Part shown: positions 42,532 to 51,557 of the stretch, piece after piece
Numbering within the stretch: position 1 is the first letter of the stretch
How the letters are laid out: each line of letters starts with the position of its first letter
Assembly: GCA_027339635.1 (NCBI GenBank)
Contig: DAHWNZ010000003.1
Span: 1-64,000 of the forward strand
Direction of reading: 5' to 3'
DNA: 64,000 nucleotides
Source of the DNA: AG-12 sp027339635
Lineage (GTDB): Bacteria > Chloroflexota > Dormibacteria > Aeolococcales > Bog-877
The notes under the pieces: model-generated
Database searches by the model: none
What the model was told of the DNA's origin: nothing
What the model saw: the letters and a program-made list of their open reading frames with translations, nothing else
Made by a program: the position numbers and the translations under genes

Positions 42532-43392
42532 CTAGGTCCTGGTGGTCCGAGCGAGGGGGGGCAGGGGGTCCTGGCGGTGATCCAGGGCGTGAGCCAACAG
42601 CCCACCCGCCTGCGACTCGGCCAGCGACTCCAGGCGGGGTTGGAGCTTGCCACGAACCGAGCCCGCACCGAACCTGGCACCGGCCAGCGCACCTGTCAGA
42701 ACGAGCGCCTGATCTCCGGGAAGTGTCCTCGAGGCGGCTTGCGCAATCGCTTCGTCCCAGCTCTGTGCCGTGCTCAGGGAGTGGACCGCCGCCTGGACGA
42801 CTGCCGCGGCATCCTCTCCGCCAGGGACCGCCTGCCCGAACTCGAGAGGACGCAGGGTCCGAATCACGGACTCGGGGGCGTCCTCTCGCAGAGCCTGAGT
42901 GGTGCGGGCCAGGCTGAGCTCCAGGTCGCCGTTGATGAGCAGATCCTGGGCGAGGCGCGCCACGGCGAAGCCCAAGAGTAAGGAGACCGGGTCTCGATGG
43001 GTCGTCATCACAGCCCTTCTCGTCCATGTCCGCAACATCAAACCCCGGCCGATCGTGGCGACGGCTATGGGCAGCGAACGAAGCAGAGGCGGATCAACGC
43101 TCGGTCTGAGACAGGTGCTGGCAGCCATCTGCAGCGCCATTCCCGGTCCATGACCGGATCTGCGCAGGCCCAGGACCACGGCCGTTTGGGAGGGCTGTTC
43201 ACCACCACTGGGCGGCAGGCATCTCAACCAGGCGGTCACCAAATCCTCCGCGCCGATGGTCCCGGTTTTCAAGATCGTGTCGACCACGCCCGGGATCAGG
43301 AGGGGTTCGATCTTCAGGGCATCGGATGGGCGCTGGGACATTGCCCTGCCGAGTTCCAAACCCAGACACAGCCCGATGGCCCGGTCTGCCAT
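42532..43392 (-). CDS. ADP-ribosylglycohydrolase-like protein with degenerate metal site
   Basis: The 286-residue helical protein has the family start RAIGLCLGLELGRAMS (usual GLxxGDALG) and the late motif ALVLTGALAGARFGAGSV (usual DTTAxIAGAxAGAxYG). The family's magnesium-binding aspartates are largely missing: no TDDT near the start and LPGDQALVLTGAL instead of the GDADTT motif. It may bind an ADP-ribosyl ligand without hydrolysing it, or have another function. ATG 43392 has GAGGAG just upstream; 43422 would be a longer start. It is co-transcribed with the NYN nuclease. Confidence 0.65.
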   Translation of the reverse strand: MADRAIGLCLGLELGRAMSQRPSDALKIEPLLIPGVVDTILKTGTIGAEDLVTAWLRCLPPSGGEQPSQTAVVLGLRRSGHGPGMALQMAASTCLRPSVDPPLLRSLPIAVATIGRGLMLRTWTRRAVMTTHRDPVSLLLGFAVARLAQDLLINGDLELSLARTTQALREDAPESVIRTLRPLEFGQAVPGGEDAAAVVQAAVHSLSTAQSWDEAIAQAASRTLPGDQALVLTGALAGARFGAGSVRGKLQPRLESLAESQAGGLLAHALDHRQDPLPPLARTTRT

Positions 43393-43639
43393 CGTCTCCT
43401 CAGGCGGAAGGGATGGAATCACCAGACGATTATTGACCGCCGGGCGGGAAGGGGGGCGTGAAGCATTGCGGCTGCGAGAGAGATTGAGCCGCCACTCGAC
43501 CGGAGCGGACCCCTACCCGGGTGCCGTCTTGTCAACCACACTCGCTGCCCACGAGCTCGAGGTAGGGTGCAGACCTACCCGGCTCGCCGCCGGGTGGGTC
43601 GCGGTGCGGGCGACGCCACCCGGGTCGGCTAGATCACGC

Positions 43640-43668
43640 TTGACAAGTTGTGCGCCACAACTTATGCT
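43640..43668 (+). promoter_or_regulatory. Strong promoter of the sugar importer with an operator palindrome in its spacer
   Basis: TTGACA (43640-43645) and TATGCT (43663-43668) are separated by exactly 17 bp. The spacer is almost filled by a perfect palindrome, AAGTTGTG-CGC-CACAACTT (43645-43663), which overlaps the last base of the -35 and the first of the -10. A repressor bound here would block RNA polymerase; the ROK protein encoded at 47651 is the natural candidate. This lies about 200 bp before the binding-protein gene. The rest of the 43393-43639 stretch holds no gene. Confidence 0.8.
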
Positions 43669-43695
43669 GCCGCGGATCGCTGGCTGCGGAGCCGT

Positions 43696-43746
43696 CCCGG
43701 CCAGGGGTGCGGCGGTCTCGGCAGGGGCAGATCGCCCCTGGCCGGG
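43696..43746 (+). promoter_or_regulatory. Structured 5' leader with competing hairpins
   Basis: CCCGGCCAGGGG (43696-43707) can pair perfectly with CCCCTGGCCGGG (43735-43746). A second stem, CAGGGGC (43722-43728) with GCCCCTG (43734-43740) and a 5-nt loop, uses part of the same 3' arm, so the two are mutually exclusive. The leader lies 28 bp after the -10. No U-tract follows. It may control elongation, stability or translation. Confidence 0.55.
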
Positions 43747-43867
43747 CCAGCGGTGGCAGGTGGAGGCAGCAGGAGGGTAGGGCCCGGCAGCAAGTACTCG
43801 GAGGGTAGTTGAGGCGCACGAACGGCGGCAGACACTCGAAATTTGCAGAAGTCTGGAGGGACTCGAA

Positions 43868-45157
43868 ATGGCAGTAGGCGGCGGCACGGCAAGAGGCAGC
43901 ACCAGCGCCTCGGAAAGGCGTTTCTACCACGTCAAGCGCACCGGTTGGGCGGGCTTGATCGCGGCCGTGGCCCTGGTGGCCGCAGCCTGTGGCTCGACCG
44001 CATCCACGGGCAAGACTTCGTCGAGTGGGGTGAAGGTGCCCAACATATCGGTCAAGTCCTTCAACCTCAGCTTCTCCACGATGTCCGAGCTGAAGGGGTT
44101 GGAGAAGGCTGGCAAGGGGCTGGTGGGAGCGATCCTGCCCGACACCACCTCGTCCACACGCTACACCGAGTTCGACGCCCCCTACCTCAAGGAGGCATTC
44201 CAGAAGGCCGGGTACCCCGCCTCTGACTTCAACATCACCAACGCCCAGGGAAGTGACGCGACCGAGCTTTCGATGGCCGAGTCGGATATAACCAGAGGGG
44301 CTAAGGTGCTGATCATGGACCCCCTGGATGGGACCGTGGCCAGTGAGATCCAGGCCTACGCCTCCTCGCACGGGGTCGCTCTGATCAGCTACGACCGGGC
44401 CACCTTTGCGGGCACCAACACCTACTACGTCAGCTTCAACAACTTCAAGGTCGGACAGTTGATCGGTCAGGGATTCGAGGCCTGCGTGACCAAGTGGGGC
44501 GTCAAGAGCCCGCAGGTCTGGGAGGTCGACGGAGGCGAGAACAGCGACCCCAACGCGATCTCGTTCGCGCAGGGCTACAACTCGGTTATCTGGGGAACCA
44601 AGACCACTCCGCTGACCCCGCCCAAGACCAACAGCCTCGGTTACAACCTGGTCGGCGACCAGATCACCCTCAACTGGGACGTGGCGACCGCGGGCACCAA
44701 CTTCGCTCAGGCTCTGACCGCTCACCCCAACATCAATGCGGTGGTGGTAGCCAACGACGAGATGAACGCCAACGTTGTCCAGGACCTCAAGAACAAGGGC
44801 GTTAAGCCGTTCACGATCCCCACCACCGGCCAGGACGCGACCCTGGTGGGAGCGGAGAACATTCTCGACGGCTACCAGTGCGGGACCGTCTACAAGCCGA
44901 TCTACCTCGAGGCTCAGGACGCGGTTGCCCTGGCCACCATCCTGCGGGCGGGCAAGACCCCGCCTGCGGCACTGGTCAACTCGACCACGGTCGACCCCGC
45001 CAGCTCCAGCATCACCGAGCCAGCTTCCCTGCTGACCCCGGAGTGGGTGACTCCCTCGAACATGGAGTCAACCCTGATCAAGGACCAGTTCATCCCCGCG
45101 AGCCAGCTCTGTTCGGCGGTTGGCCAGAGCGTTTGTAGCAAGTACGGTATTAGCTGA
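43868..45157 (+). CDS. xylF: CUT2 sugar ABC transporter, lipoprotein substrate-binding protein (xylose/ribose type)
   Basis: The 429-residue protein has a basic N-terminus, a hydrophobic helix and a lipobox VAAACGS (lipid-modified Cys41), so it is a membrane-tethered binding protein. The mature part is a type I periplasmic-binding fold: KGLVGAILPDTTSSTRY, KVLIMDPLDGTVASEIQAYA, GVALISYDRAT, NINAVVVANDEMNANVVQ, TGQDATLVGAENILDGYQ. These are features of xylose/ribose-type proteins. ATG 43868 follows GGAGGG seven bases upstream. Sugar specificity is not proven; no sugar kinase or isomerase is nearby. Confidence 0.87.
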   Translation: MAVGGGTARGSTSASERRFYHVKRTGWAGLIAAVALVAAACGSTASTGKTSSSGVKVPNISVKSFNLSFSTMSELKGLEKAGKGLVGAILPDTTSSTRYTEFDAPYLKEAFQKAGYPASDFNITNAQGSDATELSMAESDITRGAKVLIMDPLDGTVASEIQAYASSHGVALISYDRATFAGTNTYYVSFNNFKVGQLIGQGFEACVTKWGVKSPQVWEVDGGENSDPNAISFAQGYNSVIWGTKTTPLTPPKTNSLGYNLVGDQITLNWDVATAGTNFAQALTAHPNINAVVVANDEMNANVVQDLKNKGVKPFTIPTTGQDATLVGAENILDGYQCGTVYKPIYLEAQDAVALATILRAGKTPPAALVNSTTVDPASSSITEPASLLTPEWVTPSNMESTLIKDQFIPASQLCSAVGQSVCSKYGIS

Positions 45158-45182
45158 TCAGCCGTAGCTGACATTTCGGGAC

Positions 45183-45215
45183 CCCGGGGGCTGCGCCAGG
45201 TGGTCAGCCCCCGGG
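45183..45215 (+). repeat. Intercistronic hairpin between binding protein and ATPase
   Basis: CCCGGGGGCTG (45183-45193) pairs perfectly with CAGCCCCCGGG (45205-45215), loop of 11 nt. It has no U-tract. Such structures often protect the 3' end of the binding-protein message so that it outnumbers the membrane components. Confidence 0.65.
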
Positions 45216-45254
45216 TACCGATGGCGGAAGGTCTCAGGGAGAGGTAGGCATTCG

Positions 45255-46100
45255 ATGATTCCCAGCTCTGGTTCAGGGGGACCTGCTCCCCTGTTGGCAG
45301 CTGATGGCATGACCGCCAGCAACAGCAGACAGGACGGTGTCCCTCTATTGCGACTTCACGGCATCGACAAGCACTTCGGCCCGGTGCAGGCTCTGTACCA
45401 GGTGGATCTGGAACTGCCCAGTCAACAGGTGACGGCGCTTTGCGGTGACAACGGCGCCGGAAAGTCGGTGCTGACCCGGTGCATCGCTGGGATCCATCAT
45501 CCCGAGCATGGCCAGATGTACTGGGAGGGACGCCAGGTTCACATCAACAGTCCCCGCGACGCGTCCGCCCTCGGGATAGAGGTCGTGTACCAAGATCTCG
45601 CCCTCGCCGACAATCTTGACATCGTGCAGAACATGTTCCTGGGCCGGGAGCGAATGCACCGGTTCTTCCTCGACGAAGACGCTATGGAGCGCACCGCGGC
45701 GGAGACCCTGCAGGGGTTGGGGGTGACCACGGTGCGCTCGATCCGGCAGCCGGTCGGATCCTTGTCAGGCGGACAGAGGCAGGCCGTTGCTGTTGCCAAG
45801 GCAGTGATGTGGAATTCGAAGCTCGTGGTGTTGGACGAGCCCACGGCGGCGCTCGGGGTGGTCCAGACCCGCATGGTCCTGGACCTGGTGAAGCGGCTCA
45901 AGGATCGCGGGCTGGCGGTTATGGTCATCACCCACAACCTCAATGACGTCTTTGAAGTGGCGGACCGGATCGCCGTGCTCCACCTGGGACACAAGGTGGC
46001 CGAGGGCCCGGCATCGGAATTCGATCGCCAGAGCGTGGTCGACTACATGACGACCGGTGGCTCGGATCGGCCGGCGGCCAAGCCCCGACCGCAGCTATAG
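45255..46100 (+). CDS. xylG: CUT2 sugar ABC transporter ATP-binding protein
   Basis: The 281-residue protein has one ATPase domain: Walker A ALCGDNGAGKSVLT (about 65-75), Q-loop EVVYQDLALADN, signature SLSGGQRQAVAVAKA, Walker B LVVLDEPTAALG and the H-loop VITHNLNDVF. Most CUT2 ATPases carry two fused domains (about 500 residues); this single-domain type, like FrcA and some actinobacterial XylG proteins, must dimerise. ATG 45255 has GGGAGAGG upstream; a second in-frame ATG at 45309 is possible. Confidence 0.9.
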   Translation: MIPSSGSGGPAPLLAADGMTASNSRQDGVPLLRLHGIDKHFGPVQALYQVDLELPSQQVTALCGDNGAGKSVLTRCIAGIHHPEHGQMYWEGRQVHINSPRDASALGIEVVYQDLALADNLDIVQNMFLGRERMHRFFLDEDAMERTAAETLQGLGVTTVRSIRQPVGSLSGGQRQAVAVAKAVMWNSKLVVLDEPTAALGVVQTRMVLDLVKRLKDRGLAVMVITHNLNDVFEVADRIAVLHLGHKVAEGPASEFDRQSVVDYMTTGGSDRPAAKPRPQL

Positions 46101-46112
46101 GGGGGCGGCGAA

Positions 46113-47468
46113 ATGGCCAGGGTTGGAGATGACATGACTACGAAACCGAGCAGCGTTGCCCCCAGCGAACCTTCTGCGGCGGAGGGCCTGAGCTCCGCCG
46201 CGGTCGACGTGGTGCCCCCAGAGATTGTCGCCGAGAGTTTGGGTCAGTACCTCTCCGTCATGGGCCGGCGCATCGCCAACGGCAACACCGGGGCTCTGCC
46301 GGTCGTCCTTGCCCTGGTCGCGATCAGCATCGGGTTCGAGATCTGGACCCAGGGCCTGTTCCTCTCTCCCGGGAACCTGGTCAACCTCTTCATCGAGAGC
46401 ATGGTGTTCATGACCCTGGGGATGGCGGAGATTTTTGTTTTGCTCCTTGGGGAGATCGATTTGTCGGCAGGGTACGTGCTGGCGGTCGGCGCCGGTATCG
46501 TGGCCCTGCTGGTGCAGAAGCCGGGCCCGAACTTCGCCTGGTGGCTGGCGATAATCATCGCTCTGGTCTGCTGCGGGGTGACCGGAGCGGTCTGGGGCGC
46601 TCTGGTCTCCAGGCTGCATCTGCCATCCTTCGTGGTCACCCTGGCCGGCCTGCTCATCATGTGGGGTGTGATGCTGGTCATCCTCGGCAATGCCGGAGAT
46701 GTCTCCATCTCCAGCGCGATCCTGTCCAACCAGCACACCGTCTACGAGATCGTCAATGGCAACATCCCCCCGCTTGCCGGCTGGATCAGCATGGTGATCG
46801 TGGCAGTCGTCCTGGGAGGGGTCATTTGGACCAGAGACGCAGGGCGCCGGAGCCGGGGCCTGGTTGCGCCCCCAGTGGGGGTGACGGCCGTAAAGGTGGG
46901 CTTCCTCGTGGTGGCAGGGGCGGTCGTGGTTGCCATCTGCAATGTCAACCGTGGCGAGGTGAGCTCTCCGGTGGAAGGGGTGCCCTATGTGGTGCCGGTC
47001 GTCTTCGCCGTGCTGATCCTATGGGTCATTCTCCTGCAGCGCACCAGGTTCGGCCGTTACGTGTATGCCATCGGCGGCAATCCGGACGCTGCCCGCCGTG
47101 CCGGCATCAGCCTGCCCGCGATCCGGACCTGGGCCTTCGTGTTGAGCGGAGTGACCGCCGGCTTTGCCGGAATCCTCTACCTCTCCTGGCAGGGGGGCAC
47201 GTCGACCAACGTCAATGGGGGTCAGTACGTGCTCTACGGGGTCGCCGCGGCGGTCATCGGAGGCACCAGCCTCTTCGGGGGCAGGGGCAAGATCGCCCAA
47301 GCCATTCTGGGCGGCCTCATCATCGGGGCGATCTACAACGGCCTGTACCTGCAGGGGGTGCAGGTCCAGTGGCAGCTGATTGCGACCGGCGTGGTGCTGG
47401 TGGCGGCGGTCCTGATCGACACTGTCTCCCGCCGGGGGAATCTGACCGGGAGTTCCGCGCGGATCTAA
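46113..47468 (+). CDS. xylH: CUT2 sugar ABC transporter permease
   Basis: The 451-residue integral membrane protein has about ten or more hydrophobic helices and the BPD_transp_2 family segments GMAEIFVLLLGEIDLSAGYV, VTLAGLLIMWGVMLVIL, RRAGISLPAIRTWAFVLSGV and AAVIGGTSLFGGRGKIAQAI. The cytoplasmic N-terminal 50 residues are Ser/Ala/Glu-rich. GGGGGCGG lies before ATG 46113, 12 bases after the ATPase stop. It completes the importer with the two upstream genes. Confidence 0.92.
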   Translation: MARVGDDMTTKPSSVAPSEPSAAEGLSSAAVDVVPPEIVAESLGQYLSVMGRRIANGNTGALPVVLALVAISIGFEIWTQGLFLSPGNLVNLFIESMVFMTLGMAEIFVLLLGEIDLSAGYVLAVGAGIVALLVQKPGPNFAWWLAIIIALVCCGVTGAVWGALVSRLHLPSFVVTLAGLLIMWGVMLVILGNAGDVSISSAILSNQHTVYEIVNGNIPPLAGWISMVIVAVVLGGVIWTRDAGRRSRGLVAPPVGVTAVKVGFLVVAGAVVVAICNVNRGEVSSPVEGVPYVVPVVFAVLILWVILLQRTRFGRYVYAIGGNPDAARRAGISLPAIRTWAFVLSGVTAGFAGILYLSWQGGTSTNVNGGQYVLYGVAAAVIGGTSLFGGRGKIAQAILGGLIIGAIYNGLYLQGVQVQWQLIATGVVLVAAVLIDTVSRRGNLTGSSARI

Positions 47469-47650
47469 ATGGCATGAACAGTGGAGCCCCGCCGACACGG
47501 TCAGAGCGGCTTGGGGGTGGCGCGATGGGGACCCTGACCGAGTCGCGCCCGTCCGGCGTCGACTTGGCGGGCCAGGGCGAGGGGGTTACCCTGGCGGCGA
47601 CTGGTTTGGCACCGCTGCAGTCGCCCCATCCGAGACGGATCTGACCTTCC

Positions 47651-49015
47651 ATGGCCAGAACCGAACGAGGCGCAACTCAAGAGACGGTTAGGCGCCACAA
47701 TCTGGCGACTCTGTTGGGCCATCTGCACCGCTACGGTCCGACCTCGCGGGCGCGGCTCACCAGGTTGCTCGGGCTCAACCGGGCGACCATCGGGGCGCTC
47801 GTGGACGAACTGGTGAGCCGGGGCCTGGTGCAGGAGGAGGCCGAGCCTGAGCGAGCTGCTCGAGGCCGGCCCTCGAAGGTCGTAGCCGCTCGGGCGGATC
47901 TCTGCCGCGTGCTTGCGGTGCAGGTCGGAGTGGACTCGGTAGAGGTCGCCTTGATGGGGCTCGGCGGGGTCACGTTGGCGCGGCGCAGGTCCGCGATCAG
48001 CAAGCCGGAGGACCGCACGGTCGCGAGGGTGGTGCATGCCATAGTCCGCCTCGGCGCCCGGTGCTTGGCCGACTCTCCGGGTGTGGTGGTTGGCGTCGGG
48101 GTCGCCGTCCCCGGGTCGGTCAGCCCCAGCGGAGGAGTCGTCAACTTCGCTCCCAACCTGAGCTGGCGGCAGGTGCCGCTGGCGGGAATGCTGGCAGAAC
48201 AACTCGGGGTGGGCCCCGTGGTTCGGATCGGTAATGACGCCAACCTTGGGGCCATGGCCGAGCACTCCCGGGGTGTTGGAATCCGCAGCAGTGATCTCAT
48301 TTACCTCCACGCCGAGGTCGGGGTCGGTGGCGGGATCATCACCGGGGGCCAGCTTTTGGAGGGCGGGCGTGGCTATGCGGGAGAGGTTGGCCACATGCAG
48401 GTCAACCCGCTGGGGCTGCCCTGTCACTGCGGAGCCAGGGGATGTTGGGAGACCGAGGTGGGCGAAGACGCCCTGGTTCGCAGAGCCGGGCTCGCGCCCA
48501 GCAGCCGACCGAAGGTGGAGCTGGTGCTCAAGCGGGCCCGGGCCAAGGACCCAGTATCGATGGACGCTATCGATGCCACCGCACGCTGGATCAGCGTCGG
48601 GCTGGTCAACATGGTGAGCACCCTGGACCCGGAGATGGTGATACTCGGAGGGTTGTTCGAGGAGATCCTGGAACTGGCGGGCCCGACGCTTGTCTCCCAT
48701 CTCGGGCAGACGTCGCGGTACTCTCATCCCGAAGGGGTTGCCCTTTTGCGACCGAAGTTCGGCCGAAGCTCGGTGCTTGTGGGAGCGGCCGAGCTCGGGT
48801 TTCAGCGGGTCCTCAACGACCCCACCATCATGCCCTCCGTGCTCGATGTGGCCGTCTCAGCCCATCGCGGCGCGGGAGGGGTGAGAGAAGCAAGAGACGG
48901 GGTCGCGCCAAGGCGGTTGGCTCCCTCCAGACAGCGGAATATGCGGGCGACCACCGCCACGGGCTTGGCATCCACGATCTCGGCCGTCGCGGACGACAGC
49001 CTCGCCAATGTCTGA
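47651..49015 (+). CDS. ROK-family transcriptional regulator (XylR/NagC type)
   Basis: The 454-residue protein has an N-terminal winged helix-turn-helix (about 15-70, TSRARLTRLLGLNRATIGAL), then a ROK sugar-kinase-like domain with VGVAVPGSVSPSGGVV, VRIGNDANLGAMAEH, and the zinc-binding motif GLPCHCGARGCWET (about 254-268). The last 60 residues are basic and non-conserved. ROK repressors of this build control sugar uptake operons and release DNA on sugar binding. Position directly downstream of the importer makes the palindrome at 43645-43663 its likely operator. Confidence 0.88.
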   Translation: MARTERGATQETVRRHNLATLLGHLHRYGPTSRARLTRLLGLNRATIGALVDELVSRGLVQEEAEPERAARGRPSKVVAARADLCRVLAVQVGVDSVEVALMGLGGVTLARRRSAISKPEDRTVARVVHAIVRLGARCLADSPGVVVGVGVAVPGSVSPSGGVVNFAPNLSWRQVPLAGMLAEQLGVGPVVRIGNDANLGAMAEHSRGVGIRSSDLIYLHAEVGVGGGIITGGQLLEGGRGYAGEVGHMQVNPLGLPCHCGARGCWETEVGEDALVRRAGLAPSSRPKVELVLKRARAKDPVSMDAIDATARWISVGLVNMVSTLDPEMVILGGLFEEILELAGPTLVSHLGQTSRYSHPEGVALLRPKFGRSSVLVGAAELGFQRVLNDPTIMPSVLDVAVSAHRGAGGVREARDGVAPRRLAPSRQRNMRATTATGLASTISAVADDSLANV

Positions 49016-49230
49016 ACTCGGCAGCGCCTGGTTGAGAACCCGCGGGGCCGGCGCGATGCCCGCCGCGAGCCGCAGGGGCCTCAGACGCAATCGACGGGAG
49101 CCCAGTGGTCGTGAGCGATTGGGAGAGCTGAGCAATTGCGCCGAGGTTTGCGGGCCAGTTGTCTCAGCCAAGCCAGCGGGAGAGCAAGCGCATCTGTTAC
49201 AGGATGGCGTTGCCATAGGAGCCGTCACCT

Positions 49231-49980
49231 TTGAGCGAAACAGCCATGCGCCTGGTGACAAGGCCCCGTACACCGGTGGTGACATCACAGGTTCTTGCTG
49301 AGAACCCGCAAACCGCACCGTGCCCAGAGCGAGGGGCCGCCAGGGTCGGCGGCCGTCGGTGGCGGCAGGGTTTGGTGAGCTCATGCCCGGTGAGCGTTAC
49401 GGCTTGGGCCCGCCTCTTCGACCTCGCCGCCTGCTCGGGTGTTGGCAATGGGTTTCTGGCCATGCCGGGCGGGAGCGGAGCGGTGGCTTCGGCCCCGTCC
49501 GGTGCCACCGTGATCTTCACCCTCCAGGCCAAGAACCTCTCCACCAATACGATCACGCTTGCGAACGTCGAGCGCGTGTCGCTGCCTGGGCAACCAGCGC
49601 CTAGATTGCTGCATTATGCCGTCATTCCCGGGCTCGCTACTTTGGAGGATGCCAAGGGGTGGCCCCCGCCGGCGATCGGTGGGCCGGGGCCGGGGAACAG
49701 CTGGCCCCTGGTGCCGCTGCGAGGCTACGTGGTCCGCGCTCATCACTTCGTATCGATGGTGGTGGGCGTTTCAGGCCGGCGCGCTGGCTCGCTCTACCTC
49801 ATGGGCGGCTGGTGGGCATCCTATCGCGAGGCCGGTCTCAGCGTGCGATCCCTGTTGCCGATGGTGGACATGGTGTGCGTGGACACCGTGTCGCGAGCTC
49901 CGCGCGACGAGTGTGACTCCTCCCACGATGTTGCCGTTCTCGAATCGGCCATGGCATATGTCGCCAAGCTCAGTGGTTAG
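49231..49980 (+). CDS. Hypothetical, possibly exported protein
   Basis: The frame encodes up to 249 residues from TTG 49231. The first 75 residues are irregular; the region from about residue 78 (MPGGSGAVASAPSGATVIFT) looks like a folded beta-rich domain (LQAKNLSTNTITLANVERVS, LRGYVVRAHHFVSMVVGVSG), so the true start may be later. Four cysteines occur in total, two near the end (MVCVDTVS and RDECDSSH). I do not recognise the family; beta-sandwich exported proteins of actinobacteria have similar GYVV…VVGV blocks. Confidence 0.45.
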   Translation: MSETAMRLVTRPRTPVVTSQVLAENPQTAPCPERGAARVGGRRWRQGLVSSCPVSVTAWARLFDLAACSGVGNGFLAMPGGSGAVASAPSGATVIFTLQAKNLSTNTITLANVERVSLPGQPAPRLLHYAVIPGLATLEDAKGWPPPAIGGPGPGNSWPLVPLRGYVVRAHHFVSMVVGVSGRRAGSLYLMGGWWASYREAGLSVRSLLPMVDMVCVDTVSRAPRDECDSSHDVAVLESAMAYVAKLSG

Positions 49981-50370
49981 GGGCGCTGCTCAATAGGGCT
50001 CGGGCCCCGAGCGATTCGAGGGGTGCCATCGACGACGTCCTGGCGTCTGAGCGAGGCCGACCTGCGGGCCAGGGCAAGCCCTTTATCATCCGCCGAGCGC
50101 CGCTGCGATGGCCGAACGCCGACCCAACCGGGAAGCAGATCCCCTTGGGAGAGGCACTACCTTGGGTGCACCTTGAGATGGCCCACGGAAGCGGGGTAAG
50201 GATAGCGGTGGGCCCGCGCCTCCGGTGGAGCGGACCGCACCCACCGCGGCCGAGCATCTCTTGCTCACGTCGCCCCAGTCATGAGCGACAGAGTGCGCCA
50301 GAATCCGGGAGCGATGCAATCGACCGCGACCCTGACCGCACCGGTCGCGGTGGTCCCTGAAGTCACCAAC
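49981..50370. other. Gene-free stretch between the hypothetical gene and the radical SAM gene
   Basis: About 390 bp between the ends of convergent genes. I found no protein-like frame, RNA gene or clear terminator. Confidence 0.4.
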
Positions 50371-51519
50371 CTAGACCAAGGGCAGTCCGCAGCCGGGGTC
50401 CTCTCCCAGGGGATCACCACTCCCGGCATAGGCCCGGGCGCGGGATCCACCGCAGACCTGGCGATAGCTGCAGCTACCGCAACGCCCATGGAATTCGGCC
50501 TCCCGGATCGCCTTCAGGGTGGGGCTGTCGCGGTAGATCTCAGCCAGCGATTTCTCCTTCACATTTCCCAGGACAAACGGCATGAATCCGGAGGGGTGGA
50601 CCGAGCCGTCATGGCCCACGAAGATGACCCCCATCCCGTCGCGCGTGGCGATGCCCTGAGCCATTGGCCGTCGCCTTGGTGGACCGAGCAGGCTGCCGAG
50701 TCTGAGCTCCAGGCGCTCATCCAGGCCGCCCACCTCAGGGGAGCGCGGGACCTGCGCCGCAGACTCCGCGGCCCTGCGTTCCGCGGCCACACGCCGGAAG
50801 AATGGGGCTTCCACCGTGCGCACCAGGAATCCGTAACGGGAAGCGCTGTACAGAAATTGGCAGACGGCCGCGTTCTCGGCCGGTGTCAGCGATGCCAGGG
50901 AACTGCCCCGCCCGACCTCGACCAGGAAGAAGACCTCCCATATCGGCACGCCGAGTCGGTGCAACAGGGCGGCCAGGTCTGCCAACTCGGTTGCGTTGGC
51001 CCGCATGACGGTGGTGTTGACCTGGACCTTAAAGCCCATCTGCAACAGCCACTGCAGAGCCTCCAGGGTCTTCCCGTGATGCCCGGGCAGCCCCCTGATC
51101 CGGTCGTGGGTAGCGGGCTCCGCGCCGTCTAGGCTGATGGACACTGACCGAACGCCGAGCGCATACATCCGGCCCATGGCTTCGGGGTTCAGGCGGGGTG
51201 TCACCGACGGCGAGAGAGCGACCACCAAGCCCAGTCCCCGCGCAGCGGTCACCAGCTCCAGGATGTCCGGTCGAGACAGGCAATCCCCACCGGTCAGAAC
51301 CAGGATTGGCCCCGGGTGGCCGAAATCTGCTACCTGCTGCAGCAGCCGGGCGGCCTGGCCGGTCGAGAGCTCCCCGGGCGCGGCGTTCGGTTGGGCAGTG
51401 GCGCGACAGTGTCGGCAGCTCAGAGAACAGGCCCTGGTGGTCTCCCAGAAGACCAGGACTGGGCGTTCCTCAAAGCGCGGCCTGGTTGCCGCGGAGCCTG
51501 GCGGAGACGTCTGAACCAC
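50371..51519 (-). CDS. Radical SAM protein with C-terminal SPASM-like cluster domain
   Basis: The 382-residue protein has the radical SAM motif CSLSCRHCRA (CxxxCxxC, about 34-41), the GGD motif LVLTGGDCLSRPD, the SISLDGAEPATHD strand and a C-terminal Cys-rich SPASM-type end: CGSCSYRQVCGGSRARAYA and DPGCGLP. It resembles radical SAM/SPASM proteins involved in heme or peptide modification (AhbD, TIGR04053 group). Substrate is unknown and no precursor peptide is obvious. GTG 51519 is chosen with GGAG eight bases upstream; homology starts soon after (ERPVLVFWETTRAC). Confidence 0.8.
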   Translation of the reverse strand: MVQTSPPGSAATRPRFEERPVLVFWETTRACSLSCRHCRATAQPNAAPGELSTGQAARLLQQVADFGHPGPILVLTGGDCLSRPDILELVTAARGLGLVVALSPSVTPRLNPEAMGRMYALGVRSVSISLDGAEPATHDRIRGLPGHHGKTLEALQWLLQMGFKVQVNTTVMRANATELADLAALLHRLGVPIWEVFFLVEVGRGSSLASLTPAENAAVCQFLYSASRYGFLVRTVEAPFFRRVAAERRAAESAAQVPRSPEVGGLDERLELRLGSLLGPPRRRPMAQGIATRDGMGVIFVGHDGSVHPSGFMPFVLGNVKEKSLAEIYRDSPTLKAIREAEFHGRCGSCSYRQVCGGSRARAYAGSGDPLGEDPGCGLPLV

Positions 51520-51557
51520 GGACACTGCTCCAAGTTTGCCTCCGGTCCTGTCTCGGC

